Positions 1 through 11,450 of a DNA stretch of 64,000 bases are shown piece by piece. Where the stretch lies: the NCBI GenBank assembly GCA_963920575.1, contig OY986969.1, positions 12,230,615-12,294,614 on the forward strand. Reading direction: 5' to 3'. Both the position numbers and the translations under genes were made by a program. Source of the stretch: Narthecium ossifragum (taxonomy: Eukaryota; Streptophyta; Magnoliopsida; Dioscoreales; Nartheciaceae). Under the pieces are notes generated by a model that saw nothing but the letters and a program-made list of their open reading frames with translations, did not search any database and was not told where the DNA came from. Each line of letters opens with the position of its first letter. The stretch's first letter is position 1.

Positions 1-600
1 CAATCACACATAAAAGTTTCTACGCGTGGTTGTGTGAGGTTCTACGCATGATTGTGTGAGTTTCTACCCGTGGTTGGTATAGATTTATACTCTACGAGGT
101 CTCGGAGTCGTCGACGTCGTCGTCGTTGGTAGAAAAAACATAGTAGATGTCAAAGGCCTCGTAGAGTGGGTTGGCTTTGGAGGGTGCAACATAGCCACTT
201 TTGACGATGACATCGAAGTTGCATCGCTTGGTGTCGCATAAGGACATAACTCTATACCCGCATAGAAACTCTTCATTCTTCCAAGTACGCATCTAAACTC
301 GCACAACCACGCACAGAAAGAGTTTCTATGCGGGTATAGAGTTATACTATATAGACGAGTATATTACGTGTATATAATAGAAGTATAACTTTATACCAAC
401 CACGCGTAGAATTAAACTCACACAACCACACGTAGAAAATCTTTGTGTGCGTGGTTGTGTGAGTTTCTACGCGTGTATAGAGTTATACTCTATAGACGAG
501 TATATTACGTGTATAATACGAGTATAACTCTATATCAACCACGTGTAGAAACTCACACAACTACGCGTAGAAACTCTTATGCGTGGTTGTGCGAGTTTAT
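1..600. repeat. Imperfect tandem and inverted short-repeat array
   Basis: The block is built from a short phrase close to GTGTGAGTTTCTACGCGTGG and its reverse complement, alternating with AT-rich phrases such as TATAGAGTTATAC. Two near copies of a larger unit start at about 335 and 476, a period of about 141 bp. Each half unit is partly palindromic, so the array can fold. Positions 96-246 interrupt the pattern with unrelated sequence. No coding sense is visible. It could be a minor satellite or degraded inverted-repeat (MITE-like) copies. Confidence 0.65.
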
Positions 601-932
601 ACATTTGTCGAGAAGAAGGAAGAGGGTTACTGGTGCTACGAGTGGTATCTCTGTCTCTCTCTTTCGAGGATTTTTTTTTGGTGCCACCGCCACGCTCCGC
701 CACCTCCATCTCTCCTTCTTTCCTTATTTTCCGCTTGACCTTTTTTCTCCGGCCCAGCTGACCCATCACCTCTCCCCCACAGACTCTCTCTCTCTCCCGC
801 CCCTCTCTCTCTCCAGCCACCACCCAAAAAAATCAACATCAAAAAACAAGAGAGACGGAGAGAGAGATGGAGGCCGCGGAGCGTGGCAGTGGCGGAGATG
901 GAATGGTGTCATTGAATAGTAGTAGCAGTGGC
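601..932. other. CT-rich unassigned DNA left of the first nested LTR
   Basis: This stretch is rich in CT dinucleotide runs (about 645-665 and 781-815), followed by a GA-rich part. It resembles a promoter or 5' UTR, but no open frame can be tied to a family. It ends in GTGGC (928-932), the left target duplication of the LTR at 933-11180. The right-hand copy (11181-11185) shows that this DNA once joined the sequence starting at 11181. Confidence 0.4.
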
Positions 933-1989
933 TGTCGCGCCCCGACCCGCGAAAGCCCAATTGGGCCGTGTGACGCGAATCGGAACCTAACAAACAACGC
1001 AAAATTTTGGTGAGGGTTCCCTCTAACCTAATGGTTTCCCTAAACAATTCATCAAACACCCTCAATTACAAATTAAAGATTTAAGAAACCTCAAGCTGAA
1101 GATATCAAATCTCAAAGCATAATATACAAAACCTCAGGGAGGGAAATATCAAATACAAACATATATACTCTCCCGTAGGAGGCTAACTATACAAGGGTTC
1201 TGGAAAAGACAGAACACCACTCCTCAGACTCCATCAGGCGCCGCCGCACCGCAGACCAACCACCCGGTAGGGAACACTGAAGAGGAGCTAAAACCTGCAC
1301 CTACAAAACGCAGCCCGGTTACGAATGAGCACTAAGCTCAGTAGGGAAACTACACTACGACACACATAAGGAAGAGGGAAACGCAACAGTGTCGCCCTCT
1401 AGTAAGGTCTGAGTGTACACTGATGCTCCATAAACCCACCGCGTGTCCATGAGGTCAACGATCATGATCTTCCAGAAGAACTGGTCACATGACGGGTCAC
1501 GCTTAGTAAATAGAAAACCAACACTGCTAGCTCACAAGCAGGATACCGGCACTGCTGGCAGGAACTGGCAACCCTTAGTAGGCACACCCTCTACTCAAGA
1601 GTCGTCATAACTGGACACCAGCTACACCTCAAAACCTTACTTGAGCCCGACACGACCTCTACAATCATCAATCAATAGGTGCTTGAGTCATCTAGGCCTA
1701 TCATCGAAAATCGACTGAACACCACCATTAAAACCTTGACCAAGCTACCCAACCCCGGTCCTAGAGCTAAATCCGAGCTTCCAAGCCTCGGGATGACGAC
1801 CCAAAGATCACCCACGCCCTAACTTTATGCAACTAATACACAACCAGAATGCATGCTATGTACAAACGCAGGAAAGTAGATAAGCATGCAAGATATGCAA
1901 CGATTAAATAAATAAGGTCCAGGCTTGGCACCCTGCTGGCTCGGGGTTATGAACAGTAAAACAGGCCATGGAGCTGCTACAGTGGTAAC

Positions 1990-3423
1990 TGATCGCTCAC
2001 AAACATCGTCGTTAAAACGTTGCAAACTCAATCAAATATTAAATTTATAATCCTTATTCAATCACTACACTACTAGGTAGAAATAGCGGTGAAGTCGGGA
2101 GTCGATCCACAGGGAAAACGTTGGAAATCAAAATCAATTCTCAAAACCCTAAAACTAAGGAAAAGAATCAAAAATAGAAAAGAGTTATCTAACTAATAAA
2201 TAAAAGAAATAAAAGGTTGATCAATTTGAATCAATGGATAAGTGACTTAGGAATTACTCAATCTACCCTAGTTTCGCCTTCAATCTTCTCTAGTTATCCT
2301 CTTGTTCTTTTCTCTCAACATTATGGATCATATGGCTACAAGCTCACATGAATCTCTAAAATAAGATTTATGTTCCTAACGGCATAGCCTATCTTTCTTG
2401 GCATAGATTGTCTTCGGTCCTACGATTATTTTAAGTTATACTACTCCTAATGACCTTGGCACAACCTATCCTAGCTTAGCATAGCCTATTTCACAAGCAA
2501 ACCATAAATCACATGAAAACCATCCTATGAATCTCTACAATAAATCACAGAAATCATGTAGGATAGAAAATACGTCAAGGAACCCTGTTCCCTCAACTCT
2601 ATTAACAATAAAAAGCAAATTCATAGGATCATGTCTTGAGAAGAATACAAGATTCAAATCAAAGAAGATAAAAAACTATGCTAGTGTTTCATGAATAATC
2701 CTAAATACAATAACTAGCAACTCATTTTTTAGATGAACGCCATCGGCTTGGAATAGGAAGCTATCACCATCCACATCCTCGCTGTCTTCTCCTTAATTCC
2801 CTCTCCAAAGATTCTCAAAAAGATGAGAAATTCGGCTCGAAAAGACCTTTTAAATAGGGAAACCCTAAACTTAGACTTAAGAGTCCTATCTAGACTTAAA
2901 CTTTGACTTTCCTCTTTTCGTATTTCAACTCATATTCAGGATTCCGATTTTAACTCAATTATGGCGCTAATTGGATTGGAAAGTTTTAGATCTTTAAGTC
3001 TTCTGTCATATCCCGAAGATTTTATAATATGTAGAGTTATAGGGAATATTTGACGAATATTCTTCTGAACGTCGACAGACCAGTTTTCCAGCAGCTATGT
3101 ATCTTGATCTTCTTCAAAACTGGAATCAATCCATCAGGAATCGCGCAATGTCTCCAACATGAACATTGTAGCTTTTGAAGTCTTCTATCACGTACTAAAT
3201 TTCCAAAATATTTGGACTTATGAAAAATATCTGGGGAATATTCTCCTGACAGGCGATGAAACAGTCTTTATCATATAAATTCATCTTTTTAGCTGAATTT
3301 CTTGTATTTCTTCTCATATCATGATTAAATTTGAAATCAACTAACAAAAAATTAAATACAACTACTCTAGGCCTAACAAAGGTAATTTAAGGGGTTTAAT
3401 TATGAATATTTAGTGACTCATCA
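1990..3423 (-). mobile_element. Family C solo LTR (TSD GTAAC)
   Basis: A 1434-bp LTR on the minus strand, inserted in A1 and flanked by perfect GTAAC duplications (1985-1989 and 3424-3428). On the minus strand it starts TGATGAGTCACTAAATATTC and ends GTGAGCGATCA. It aligns along its whole length with 4164-5605, 9616-11057, 12287-13727 and 21304-22746. A TATA-like TTTAAA lies near 2850. Upstream of it in sense are several AATATT palindromes (about 3025-3245). Confidence 0.9.
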
Positions 3424-3654
3424 GTAACCCCACAAACTACAGCCTGTCCGTCAAAAGACAACATGTTATGGGAAGCACCTCTGAGAAAGAAGACTAACAG
3501 TACAACATGCTATCTAAACATCCCGGGAGTCGTCACTCTCCCGGTTCACCACTAACCCTCATTATGGGGCTAACATGCTCAAGACTATGTACAAGTTATA
3601 AAGCGATAAAGAAAACCGCATATGCGAAGGCCCGCAGGCAAACCCATTAAAAAC

Positions 3655-4080
3655 GCCTCTCAACCACAAAAGAGATCGATCTCTCCACCAGAGAAGATCG
3701 ATTTTCTTAGTGCTTGGGAAGCCTCATCCCAGTCAACCGGAAGAGATCGATCTTCTTCATGACTCGGACACCACCCATGCCAGCTAAGCAAGGATCGATC
3801 TTCTCCGACAGAATGATCGATCCCGCTCGAGCTGGGCATGACGTCCGACATATTATCGATCTTTCCTCAATAAAGATCGATTCGAATGGGTTCACCGGCA
3901 GACCGCCGGCGAGAAATACCGCCGAAAAACTCCACCAAATCCCACAAAACCTTGGAATATGAAAGTACGAAGGACCATGAGTCCAAAACCGAAGATTTCT
4001 TGACCAACCGACTTAACTTTCTGGCGCTAAAAGATCGATCTCCTTAGCAAGGGATGATCGATCCCCTTTGCCCAGAAACG
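3655..4080 (-). promoter_or_regulatory. Cluster of GATCGATC palindromes in U3 of A1
   Basis: About nine copies of (A/G)GATCGAT(C/T) lie within 430 bp, spaced roughly 25-60 bp apart. The commonest form is AGATCGATCT. In LTR orientation the cluster lies toward the LTR start. A binding role is inferred from repetition and position only. Confidence 0.6.
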
Positions 4081-4163
4081 CAAGCCCAAGTCAGAATTCT
4101 TCGATCCCGAGTCCATCTAACCGTTCTAATCAAACATTTACACAAACACGATCATTGTGTACA

Positions 4164-5605
4164 TGATAGCTTACAAACGTTGTCGTTAAAATGTTGCAAA
4201 CTCAATCAAATATAAATTTATAATCCTTATTCAATCACTACACTATTAGGTAGAAATAGCGGTGAAGTCGGAGGTCGATCCACAGGGAAAACGTTGGAAA
4301 CTGAAATCAATTCTCAAAACCCTAAAACTAAGGAAAGGAATCAAAGATAGAATAGAGTTATCGAAACTAATAAAGAAAAGAAATAAAAGGTTGATCAATT
4401 TGATTCAATGGAGTAGTTACTTAGGAATTACTCAATCCGCCCTAGTTTCATTATTAGTATTCTCTAGTTATCATCATGTTCCCTTCTCTCAGCATTATGG
4501 ATCATATGGCTACAAGCTCACATGAATCCCTAAAAGAAAGTTAATGTTCCCAACGGCATAACCTATCTTTGCGTGGTATAGATTGTCTTTGGTCCTATGA
4601 TTATCTTAAATTATACTACTCCTAATGATTGTGGCACAACCTATCTTTGCGTAGCATAGCTTATCTCAAAGGCAAACCAATAACTTCATGAAAACCATCT
4701 CATAAATTTCTACAATCAATCACAGAAATCATGTAGGACTGAAAATACGTCAAGGAACTCTGTTCCCTCAACTCTATTAACATTAAAACCATATTCAGGA
4801 GATCATGCATCGAGAAGTTCACAAGAATCCAGCTAAAGAAAAACCAAAACTACACTAGGGTTTCATGAATAATCCTAAGTACAAGAATTAGCAACTCATC
4901 TTTTGGATGAAATCCATCGGGTTGGAATAAGAAGCTGTCACCATCCACATCCTCTCCGTCTTCTTCTTCCTCCTTCAAAGATTGTCAAAAAGATGAGAAA
5001 TTCGGCTGGAAAAGGCCTTTTAAATAGGAAAACCCTAAACTTGGACTTAAGAGTCCTATCTAGACTTAAACTTTGACTTTCCTCTTTTCGTATTTCAACT
5101 CCTATTTAGGATTCTGACTTTAACTCAATTCTGGCGCTAATTGGCTTGGAATCTGAGAACGTCTTCAACATGAAAGGTTTAGATCTTCAAGTATTATGTC
5201 ATATCCGGAAGAGTTTATAATATTTAGAGTTATAGGGAATATTTGACGAATATTCTTCTGAACATCGATGGACCAGTTTCCAGCAGCTGTATATATTCAT
5301 AGTCTTCAAAACTGGTATTAATCTGTATGGAATCTCTCCAAGTGTCCAACATTAAAGTTGTTCATCTCTGAGTCTTCTACCACATTTCAAAGTTTCAGAA
5401 TATTTGGACCTTTGTAAAATATTTGACAAATATATTACTGACGGTCGACAAAGCAGTTTATTTAGTCATTTTAGCCGAATTTCTTGCATTTCTTCTCAAA
5501 GCATGATTAAACCTGAAATCAACTAACAAGCTATCAAATACAACTACTCTAAGCATAACAAAGCTAAGTTAAGGGGTTGAATCATGAACATTTAGTGTCT
5601 TATCA
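4164..5605 (-). repeat. 3' LTR of the family C element
   Basis: 1442 bp, the same length as its partner at 9616-11057 and similar throughout. In sense it starts TGATAAGACACTAAATGTTC and ends in CTATCA. A TATTTAAA box lies near 5017-5032. AATATT palindromes sit upstream of it in sense (about 5215-5430). Confidence 0.9.
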
Positions 5606-5643
5606 CACCTCCCAACTTACACTTTGCTAGTCCTCGAGCAAAG
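5606..5643 (-). promoter_or_regulatory. Polypurine tract and adjacent hairpin of the C element
   Basis: On the minus strand, GTTGGGAGGTG (5606-5616) directly precedes the 3' LTR and is the plus-strand primer. Next to it, 5622-5643 can form a 7-bp stem (CTTTGCT/AGCAAAG) around an 8-base loop. The B element has an equivalent hairpin at 40745-40761. From memory, similar hairpins beside the PPT are common in plant gypsy elements. Confidence 0.75.
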
Positions 5644-8098
5644 AAAAGATAAAAAAGAAAGCAATAAATCTAACTAACCACTTTCGTAGGTCTCACGATT
5701 GCACTTAGCATGTGCAACAAGCCTTTAAACCCCTGGGTTACCCCAATGGAGGAGTTATAGTCTCCTGAGGGTTTTCAGGGATGACACTCACAAACATCAA
5801 TACATTCCCTTCAATATATCATTTGAAATCAATCATAATACTCATCAACTCTAATGCATGAAATAGAAATAATATCCAAAAATAAACCTTTCAACTCATA
5901 GTGACATAAAAATATAGTAAGTCAAAACATGTCATAGCATATTTCCAACACTTAAACATATTTAATCATGATTAAAAATAACTTTAACACTCCTGTGTGT
6001 GAATGGGGTTTCACATGCTTCAGAGCCTCAATTATATCTAAACACTTCAACTATTCAAGATCTTAATCCTATCCAAACACATATCTTCCACTTATCACAT
6101 AGCAATATCTGTTCTTTTTTTTTTCTCTTTTTCTTTTCGTAGGAATTTCAGCTGTTTTACGCGAACACCACGTTGGCTAGGCATACTGCCCGGTTACTAA
6201 GTTGAAAATCCTTTTTTTTTTCGCATACTCAGATAATTGCATGTGTTCATGTATTTTCTGTGTCATGACATAAAATTGTAAACCTATCCCAGTATCATGC
6301 TTAGAATCTAATATCCCCTTAACATGTGGAAGTAAACATGTGCATTAGGATATGTCAAGCTATCTTTAGATCATGGTAAAAGTGTTAAAGTATAGAAATA
6401 AGATCATGCATAGTAAAAATTTACTATCCCTTATATGACATACAAGTCTCAGAATAATTTATCAAATAAATTTCTAAAACATGCACCTTTATCAAATCCT
6501 ATCATAATTTCATTCTTTTGACATAATTCAAGGGATGTATAATATTTGGTTACCAGAAAAAAAATAAAATAAAATATATGAGCATGAAATTTATGAATGC
6601 TACCCCCAACTTAAATGTAATTTTCCCCAATTACACTAAGTCATAAAAATAAAACAAGAAGTAAAGGGTAGAGATAACCAGAATGAAGGTCCAAAAATAA
6701 TAGATTTCTCTCTCCTCCAATTTAAGTTTAGGTATCGCCATCATTAAATAAATATTTCCTTCCCCACCATAACCTGTCACACAAATATATACCTTTCCAA
6801 AAAGATCAAATATAACAAATAAAAGTCCAAAAATGTATTAGAATCATAGAAACTTTCGGCAGAGTCTCCTTTGTATTTTCATAATAAATTGATCTGTCTA
6901 AACATTCACCACACAAAAATATAACATGTGCAGATAAATAGTAAAGGAGATAATACATCAAAAATAATTTTCTAGACATCACAGATACGAAAATAAAAGA
7001 CCAAAATATCCAAGTAGAGCAACCATCAATTATCATTCGCATAAAACATCATCACACACACGGCAGCCGTCCGCGGCGAGATCAAAAACGAAATCGGCGA
7101 AAATAAGGAGAATTTAAGATCGGATGTTGCTTAGGACGTCTAGAAGATCAAAGAATGCTCAACATGGTCTTGATCAAAGATCTGTATCCTCGGATCGAGA
7201 ATATGAACTTTGTAACACCGGGATCGCGATCTGTAAGCAAACGGACGGCTGAAAGCTCACCGGCGATGGATCGATGGTGAAACCTCATCGCTGGAGGACG
7301 GGACTGGTGGGGATAGAGTCGTGGAAGATCAAGGAACACACCAGTAGCGTCTGATCGATGAAACAAGGCCTCAGTCGGTGGATAAGAGCTCGCCGGTGGT
7401 AGGGGTCATCGGAGATTAAATCCGGCGATCCAAGCTCTAATTTAGGCTAGTAATGGTGGTAGAAGGTTCGTGGATATGTGGGAAACTGTCTAATGGTGGA
7501 GGATGGACGAATTGAGCTTCCAGTCGGCGGATTGAAGGTGGTCGGATAGGTGGCAAGGTCGGGTTTCGTCGGAGGTTGAAGCCGATGATTCAGGTGGCAA
7601 GGTCGGGTTTTGATGGTGGCGGAAGGTTCATGGTGATCGGAGGAAGGTTTTGGAGGTATTAATGGGTGATGGGAGGCCGTGGATGGGGGTCTCGATGACT
7701 GCCGAGGGGCTCACCGGCGTCGGAGGAGACAGCGATGATAGTGAAGAAGGTCATGGGAGGGTAGGGGAAAGGATGGCGAAGGTGTTGGTGGTGATTTGGA
7801 GGTATGAAGGTGATCGGAGAGGCGGCGGCGGGCGACGATGGGCAACGGCTCGGGGACGAGCCGATGGAGCCGGGACGATGAGTCCGTGGCTCGTTGGAGA
7901 GCCACGATGAGGAGGGGAGAGAAAAATTGGGGAAAAAGAAGGAAATTCCAGAAAAACGAAAAAAAATGGAAAACAAATCATGGGAAAATCCTAAAAATCA
8001 TGGAAAAATTCTAAAAACTCAGGAAAAATCCTAAAAACTAAAAAGGACTCCTAAAAACTGGATTGCTTCCCAGTTAGCGCGTAATTTTACGTCTTTCG
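5644..8098 (-). other. Non-coding 3' half of the C element, with a GC-rich block
   Basis: From 5644 to about 7050 the DNA is AT-rich with poly-T runs and no frame I can assign. From about 7060 to 7920 composition changes sharply to G-rich DNA with many GGTGG and CGG runs. Short open frames occur on both strands of that block but match nothing I recognise. The block could be a captured host segment or a structured untranslated part of the element. From 7960 to 8060 there are short direct repeats close to ATCCTAAAAA. Confidence 0.5.
6154..6201 (-). other. AGTAACCGGG...CTCGCGTAAAA motif, C-element copy
   Basis: In element sense this reads CTTAGTAACCGGG, then about 20 variable bases, then TTCGCGTAAAA. 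Two related copies lie at the matching 3' internal position of the B element (41123-41174 and 41214-41266). Conserved ends with a variable, partly self-complementary middle suggest a structured RNA element shared by both families. Confidence 0.5.
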
Positions 8099-9270
8099 CT
8101 AGAGGCTCCCGAAACAAGATTTAGGAGGTCGATGATTCCATGTGAAGAAATACATGACCCGAATCATGGTGAAGGTATGCAGACATACCTCATCAAAGAA
8201 TAAAAAGAAGTCCTTAGCAAACAAAATATGCATAGAACTGGAAATTTTGATACGATCTTCGAGGAAGGGACGATAGGAATTGGCATGGTCTTCACTCATG
8301 TTAGGTTTCTCCTCCTCACAACGTTCAACTAATATGGATAGTGCAGAATGTAGAGGCTCAATTTGAGGTTTCTGACAGGGAATCTCACTAAAGACCGTAT
8401 CCCCATTACCATCAATGCAAATAGGCACTACATCGTCATTCAACACATCATGGAAAACTAGCAATTCATGACAACAATTTTCATCATCACTAAAAAAATT
8501 AGCTTCTAAAGCATGATCAAATTACATATAAGGTCCAGTTTCATTAGGTATGCATTCAGGAATATTATTTTCAGGGGCCGGCAAAATATTGTCAATAGTT
8601 GTATAATTCGGCAAAGTTTTAGAACACATATCAAAATGGCATGCATCATTCTCATTAGAAACATAAACTTCACCAACATTGTCATCACAAACAGCCGAAA
8701 AAGAATTATTTGAATAATCCTCATTCTCATAATACAAATCAACCATGTGGGCTAGTTGTTTTATTTGTGTCTCTATTTTGGATATAGATTGAGCATATCA
8801 GGCTCGATCTCTTCCAAGTTTAGCGATACTGGCATCTATGTTTTCAAACTTCACATTCATGTTTGCATTCATGGTTGTAAGTGTGCTCATGAGCATGTCA
8901 AACTGTGTGTCAGAGATCACTTGAGGGGCAGGAGATGATGCATGTGAAGGATATTGTTGTCCAAAACTAGGTTCAAAATTTTGGGTCGGTGTTTCTATAT
9001 TCCATGGTTGAACCTTAGGAGGTTGATAACCTTGAAATTGCCAATTAAGTTTGTATGATTTCTAAAATTCGAATTATAAGGATATTATTGTGAATTATAT
9101 GTTGGATTTGAGAAACCATATATGTCATTATTGTGAGCAGGTCCATAACCAAAACACAAATAATCATTTGACATGGCACCCGATGGCATATAAAAAGTAG
9201 CCATGCATACAAGATTACATAAATAAGGACCACACCAAAGATAAGAAATACAAACAGCGGGCTGGTCCAT
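8099..9270 (-). pseudogene. Decayed gag-like protein of the non-autonomous C element
   Basis: A single minus-strand frame of about 390 codons can be followed from about 9270 to 8099. It is broken by a one-base loss near 9050, a TGA near 8793 and a TAA at 8522-8524. The N-terminal part (9085-9270) has a Cys-rich stretch, ISYLWCGPYLCNLVC, that looks like a damaged zinc knuckle. It is followed by Asn/Pro/Tyr-rich sequence (NNDIYGFSNPTYN) like the region after the knuckle in plant gypsy gag proteins. The middle contains a likely coiled coil (about 8740-8900). The C-terminal part ends FTWNHRPPKSCFGSL. No retroviral aspartate, RT or integrase motif follows. I cannot match the C-terminal half to a named domain. 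The frame lies directly after the PBS and leader, as gag would. Confidence 0.6.
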
Positions 9271-9592
9271 GAGACGACTGTCGCTGATACGTCCTTTTGT
9301 GCGACTTGCAGAAGCCTCTCAAACAGCTAAAAAAAAAATAACTCGGAGTTAAGAAAAGACTTATCTGACTACACAGTCACGATCGGTCGCTCCCGTGTCC
9401 GACCGATCGCTCTTGGCGATGGGCTGCAGGTCCAAGTCCTAGAAAATCAAATTTAGTAGCTGTAAAAATCAGAAAAATTGTCAGAAATTCCTAAAAATTC
9501 TAAAATAAAGAAAGGGAAAAAATGAGAGATAAAAAAATCTAACTAACCAAAGAAAACGAGTTAAGAGAAAATCAATTAGTTAACCGTCGAAA

Positions 9593-9610
9593 TCCCTGGC
9601 AACGGCGCCA
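9593..9610 (-). other. Primer binding site of the C element
   Basis: On the minus strand this reads TGGCGCCGTTGCCAGGGA, five bases after the 5' LTR end. It matches the Athila-type site thought to pair with tRNA-Asp, with one substitution relative to the B element's site at 47650-47667. Confidence 0.85.
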
Positions 9611-9615
9611 AAAAT

Positions 9616-11057
9616 TGATCGCTCACAAACGTTGTCGTTAAAACGTTGCAAACTCAATCAAATATAAATTTATAATCCTTATTCAATCACTACACTACTA
9701 GGTAGAAATAGCGGTGAAGTCGGGAGTCGATCCACAGGGAAAACGTTGGAAACTGAAATCAATTCTCAAAACCCTAAAACTAAGGAAAAGAATCAAAGAT
9801 AGAATAGAGTTATCTAACCTAATAAAGATAAGAAATAAAAGGTCGATCAATTTGATTCAATGGAGTAGTTACTTAGGAATTACTCAATCCGCCCTATTTT
9901 CATTATTAGTCTTCTCTAGTGATCATCTTGTTTCCTTCTCTCAACATTATGGATCATATGGCTACAAGCTCACATGAATCCTTAAAAGAAACTTAATGTT
10001 CCCAACGGCATAACCTATCTTTGCTTAGCATAGATTGTCTTCGGTCCTTTGATTACCTTAAATTATACTACTTCTAATGACCGTGGCACAACCTATCTTC
10101 GCGTAGCATAGCTTATCTCAAAGGCAAACCAATAACTTCATGAAAACAATCTCATAAATCTCTACAATTAATCACAAAAATCATGTAGGACTAAAAATAC
10201 GTCAAGGAACTCTGATCCCTCAACTCTATTAACAATAAAACAATATTCACGAGATCATGCATCGAGAAGTTCACAACAATCCAACTAAAAAAAACCCAAA
10301 ACTACATTAGGGTTTCATGAATAATCCTAAGTACAAGAATTAGCAACTCATCTTTTGGATGAAATCCATCGGGTTGGAATAAGAAGCTGTCACCATCCAC
10401 ATCCTCTCCGTCTTCTTCCTCCTCCTCCAAAGATTGTGAAAAAGATGAGAAATTCGGCTGGAAAAGACCTTTTAAATAGGGAAACCCTAAACTTGGACTT
10501 AAGAGTCCTATCTAGACTTAAACTTTGACTTTCCACTTTTCGTATTTCAACTCCTATTCAAGATTTCAACTTTAACTCAATTCTGGCGCTAATTGGCTTG
10601 GAATCTGAGAACGTCTTCAACAGGAAAGTTTTAGATCTGCAAGTCTTCTATCATATCCCGAAGAGTTGATAATATTTGGAGTTATAGGGAATATTTGACG
10701 AATATGCTTCTGAACATCGACGGACCTGTTTTCAGCAGCTGTATATCTTCATAGTCTTCAAAATGGGTATTAATCTGTATGGAATCTCGCCAAGTGTCCA
10801 ACATTAAAGTTGTTCATCTCAGAGTTTTCTATCACATTTCAAAGTTTCAGAATATTTTAATCTTTGTAAAATATTTGGCGAATATATTACTGACGGTCGA
10901 CGAAGCAGTTTATTTAGTCATTTTAGCCGAATTTCTTGCATTTCTTCTCAAAGCATGATTAAACCTGAAATCAACTAACAAGCTATCAAATACAACTACT
11001 CTAGGCATAACAAAGCTAAGTTAAGGGGTTGAATCATGAACATTTAGTGTCTTATCA
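9616..11057 (-). repeat. 5' LTR of the family C element
   Basis: 1442 bp, partner of 4164-5605. In sense it starts TGATAAGACACTAAATGTTC and ends GTGAGCGATCA next to the PBS. AATATT-type palindromes lie between the LTR start and the TATA-like TATTTAAA box near 10480. Confidence 0.9.
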
Positions 11058-11267
11058 GTGCATACGCGAGTGTGAAACAAACCAACAAGGTGCAATTTAC
11101 CAAATTGCCCTTGCGGTCCACAACGAACCACAGGCCCGACCCAGACGTTCGACCCAAGAGTAGAGGGCCATGTCCTCATGGTGGCTGGGCGAAAGAGATC
11201 GATCTTCCCTTTCTAAGAAGATCGATCTTCGAATGTGAGGAAGTTGAGGCGGTGGAGAAAAAATCTT

Positions 11268-11450
11268 TCTTCTTCTTCTTGGGTCGACCGCTCCCTTATC
11301 CTTTGTCAGAGGTGATCAGAAAAATCTTTTCTCCTCTCCCTTATCCTCTTCCTCCTTCCTCTCTTCCCCGGCTCCTTCCTCCTTCCTTCTTCTTCTTCTT
11401 CCTCCTTTCTTCTTCTTCTTTCTTCTTCTTCCTTCTTATTTCCCGCGGCT
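11268..11450 (+). repeat. CT/CTT-rich simple-sequence tract
   Basis: A long run of CTTCTT and CCTT motifs lies in the transcribed part of LTR A2. Other A copies have weaker CT-rich tracts just after the TATA box (about 15405-15470, 53840-53900, 59365-59410). It is therefore an expanded family feature rather than a host element. It produces artefactual open frames rich in Phe/Ser or Glu/Lys. Confidence 0.7.

Larger units (their letters stand above)
4164..11057 (-). mobile_element. Complete non-autonomous family C LTR retrotransposon
   Basis: This 6894-bp element has two 1442-bp LTRs in the same (minus) orientation, flanked by GTACA (4159-4163) and GTGCA (11058-11062), which differ by one transition. 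In sense order it has the 5' LTR (9616-11057), PBS (9593-9610), a decayed gag-like frame (about 9270-8099), a long non-coding part, PPT (5606-5616) and the 3' LTR (4164-5605). No protease, RT or integrase motif is found. Size and content resemble the LARD or TR-GAG classes of non-autonomous plant LTR elements, and its PBS and PPT-side hairpin match the autonomous-type B element. It is inserted in A1. Confidence 0.88.
933..11180 (-). mobile_element. Family A solo LTR, copy A1, interrupted by two family C insertions
   Basis: Read on the minus strand, this is one large LTR. Its left edge is TGTCGCGCCCCGACCC, the complement of the family A 3' end. Its right edge (11160-11180) is the complement of the family A start. 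Identical 5-bp flanks GTGGC (928-932 and 11181-11185) support a single insertion. Removing the two nested elements (1990-3423 and 4164-11057) leaves about 1.9 kb, slightly shorter than other A copies. The U3 part (3655-4080) carries about nine ATCGAT-type palindromes. The first two LTR bases seem mutated (CA for TG), which fits an old insertion. No internal domain or partner LTR is present. Confidence 0.8.

Noticed and set aside
443..1065. Several overlapping frames (158, 97, 99 codons)
   Set aside because: They overlap on both strands in CT-rich and short-repeat DNA and cross the LTR border at 933.
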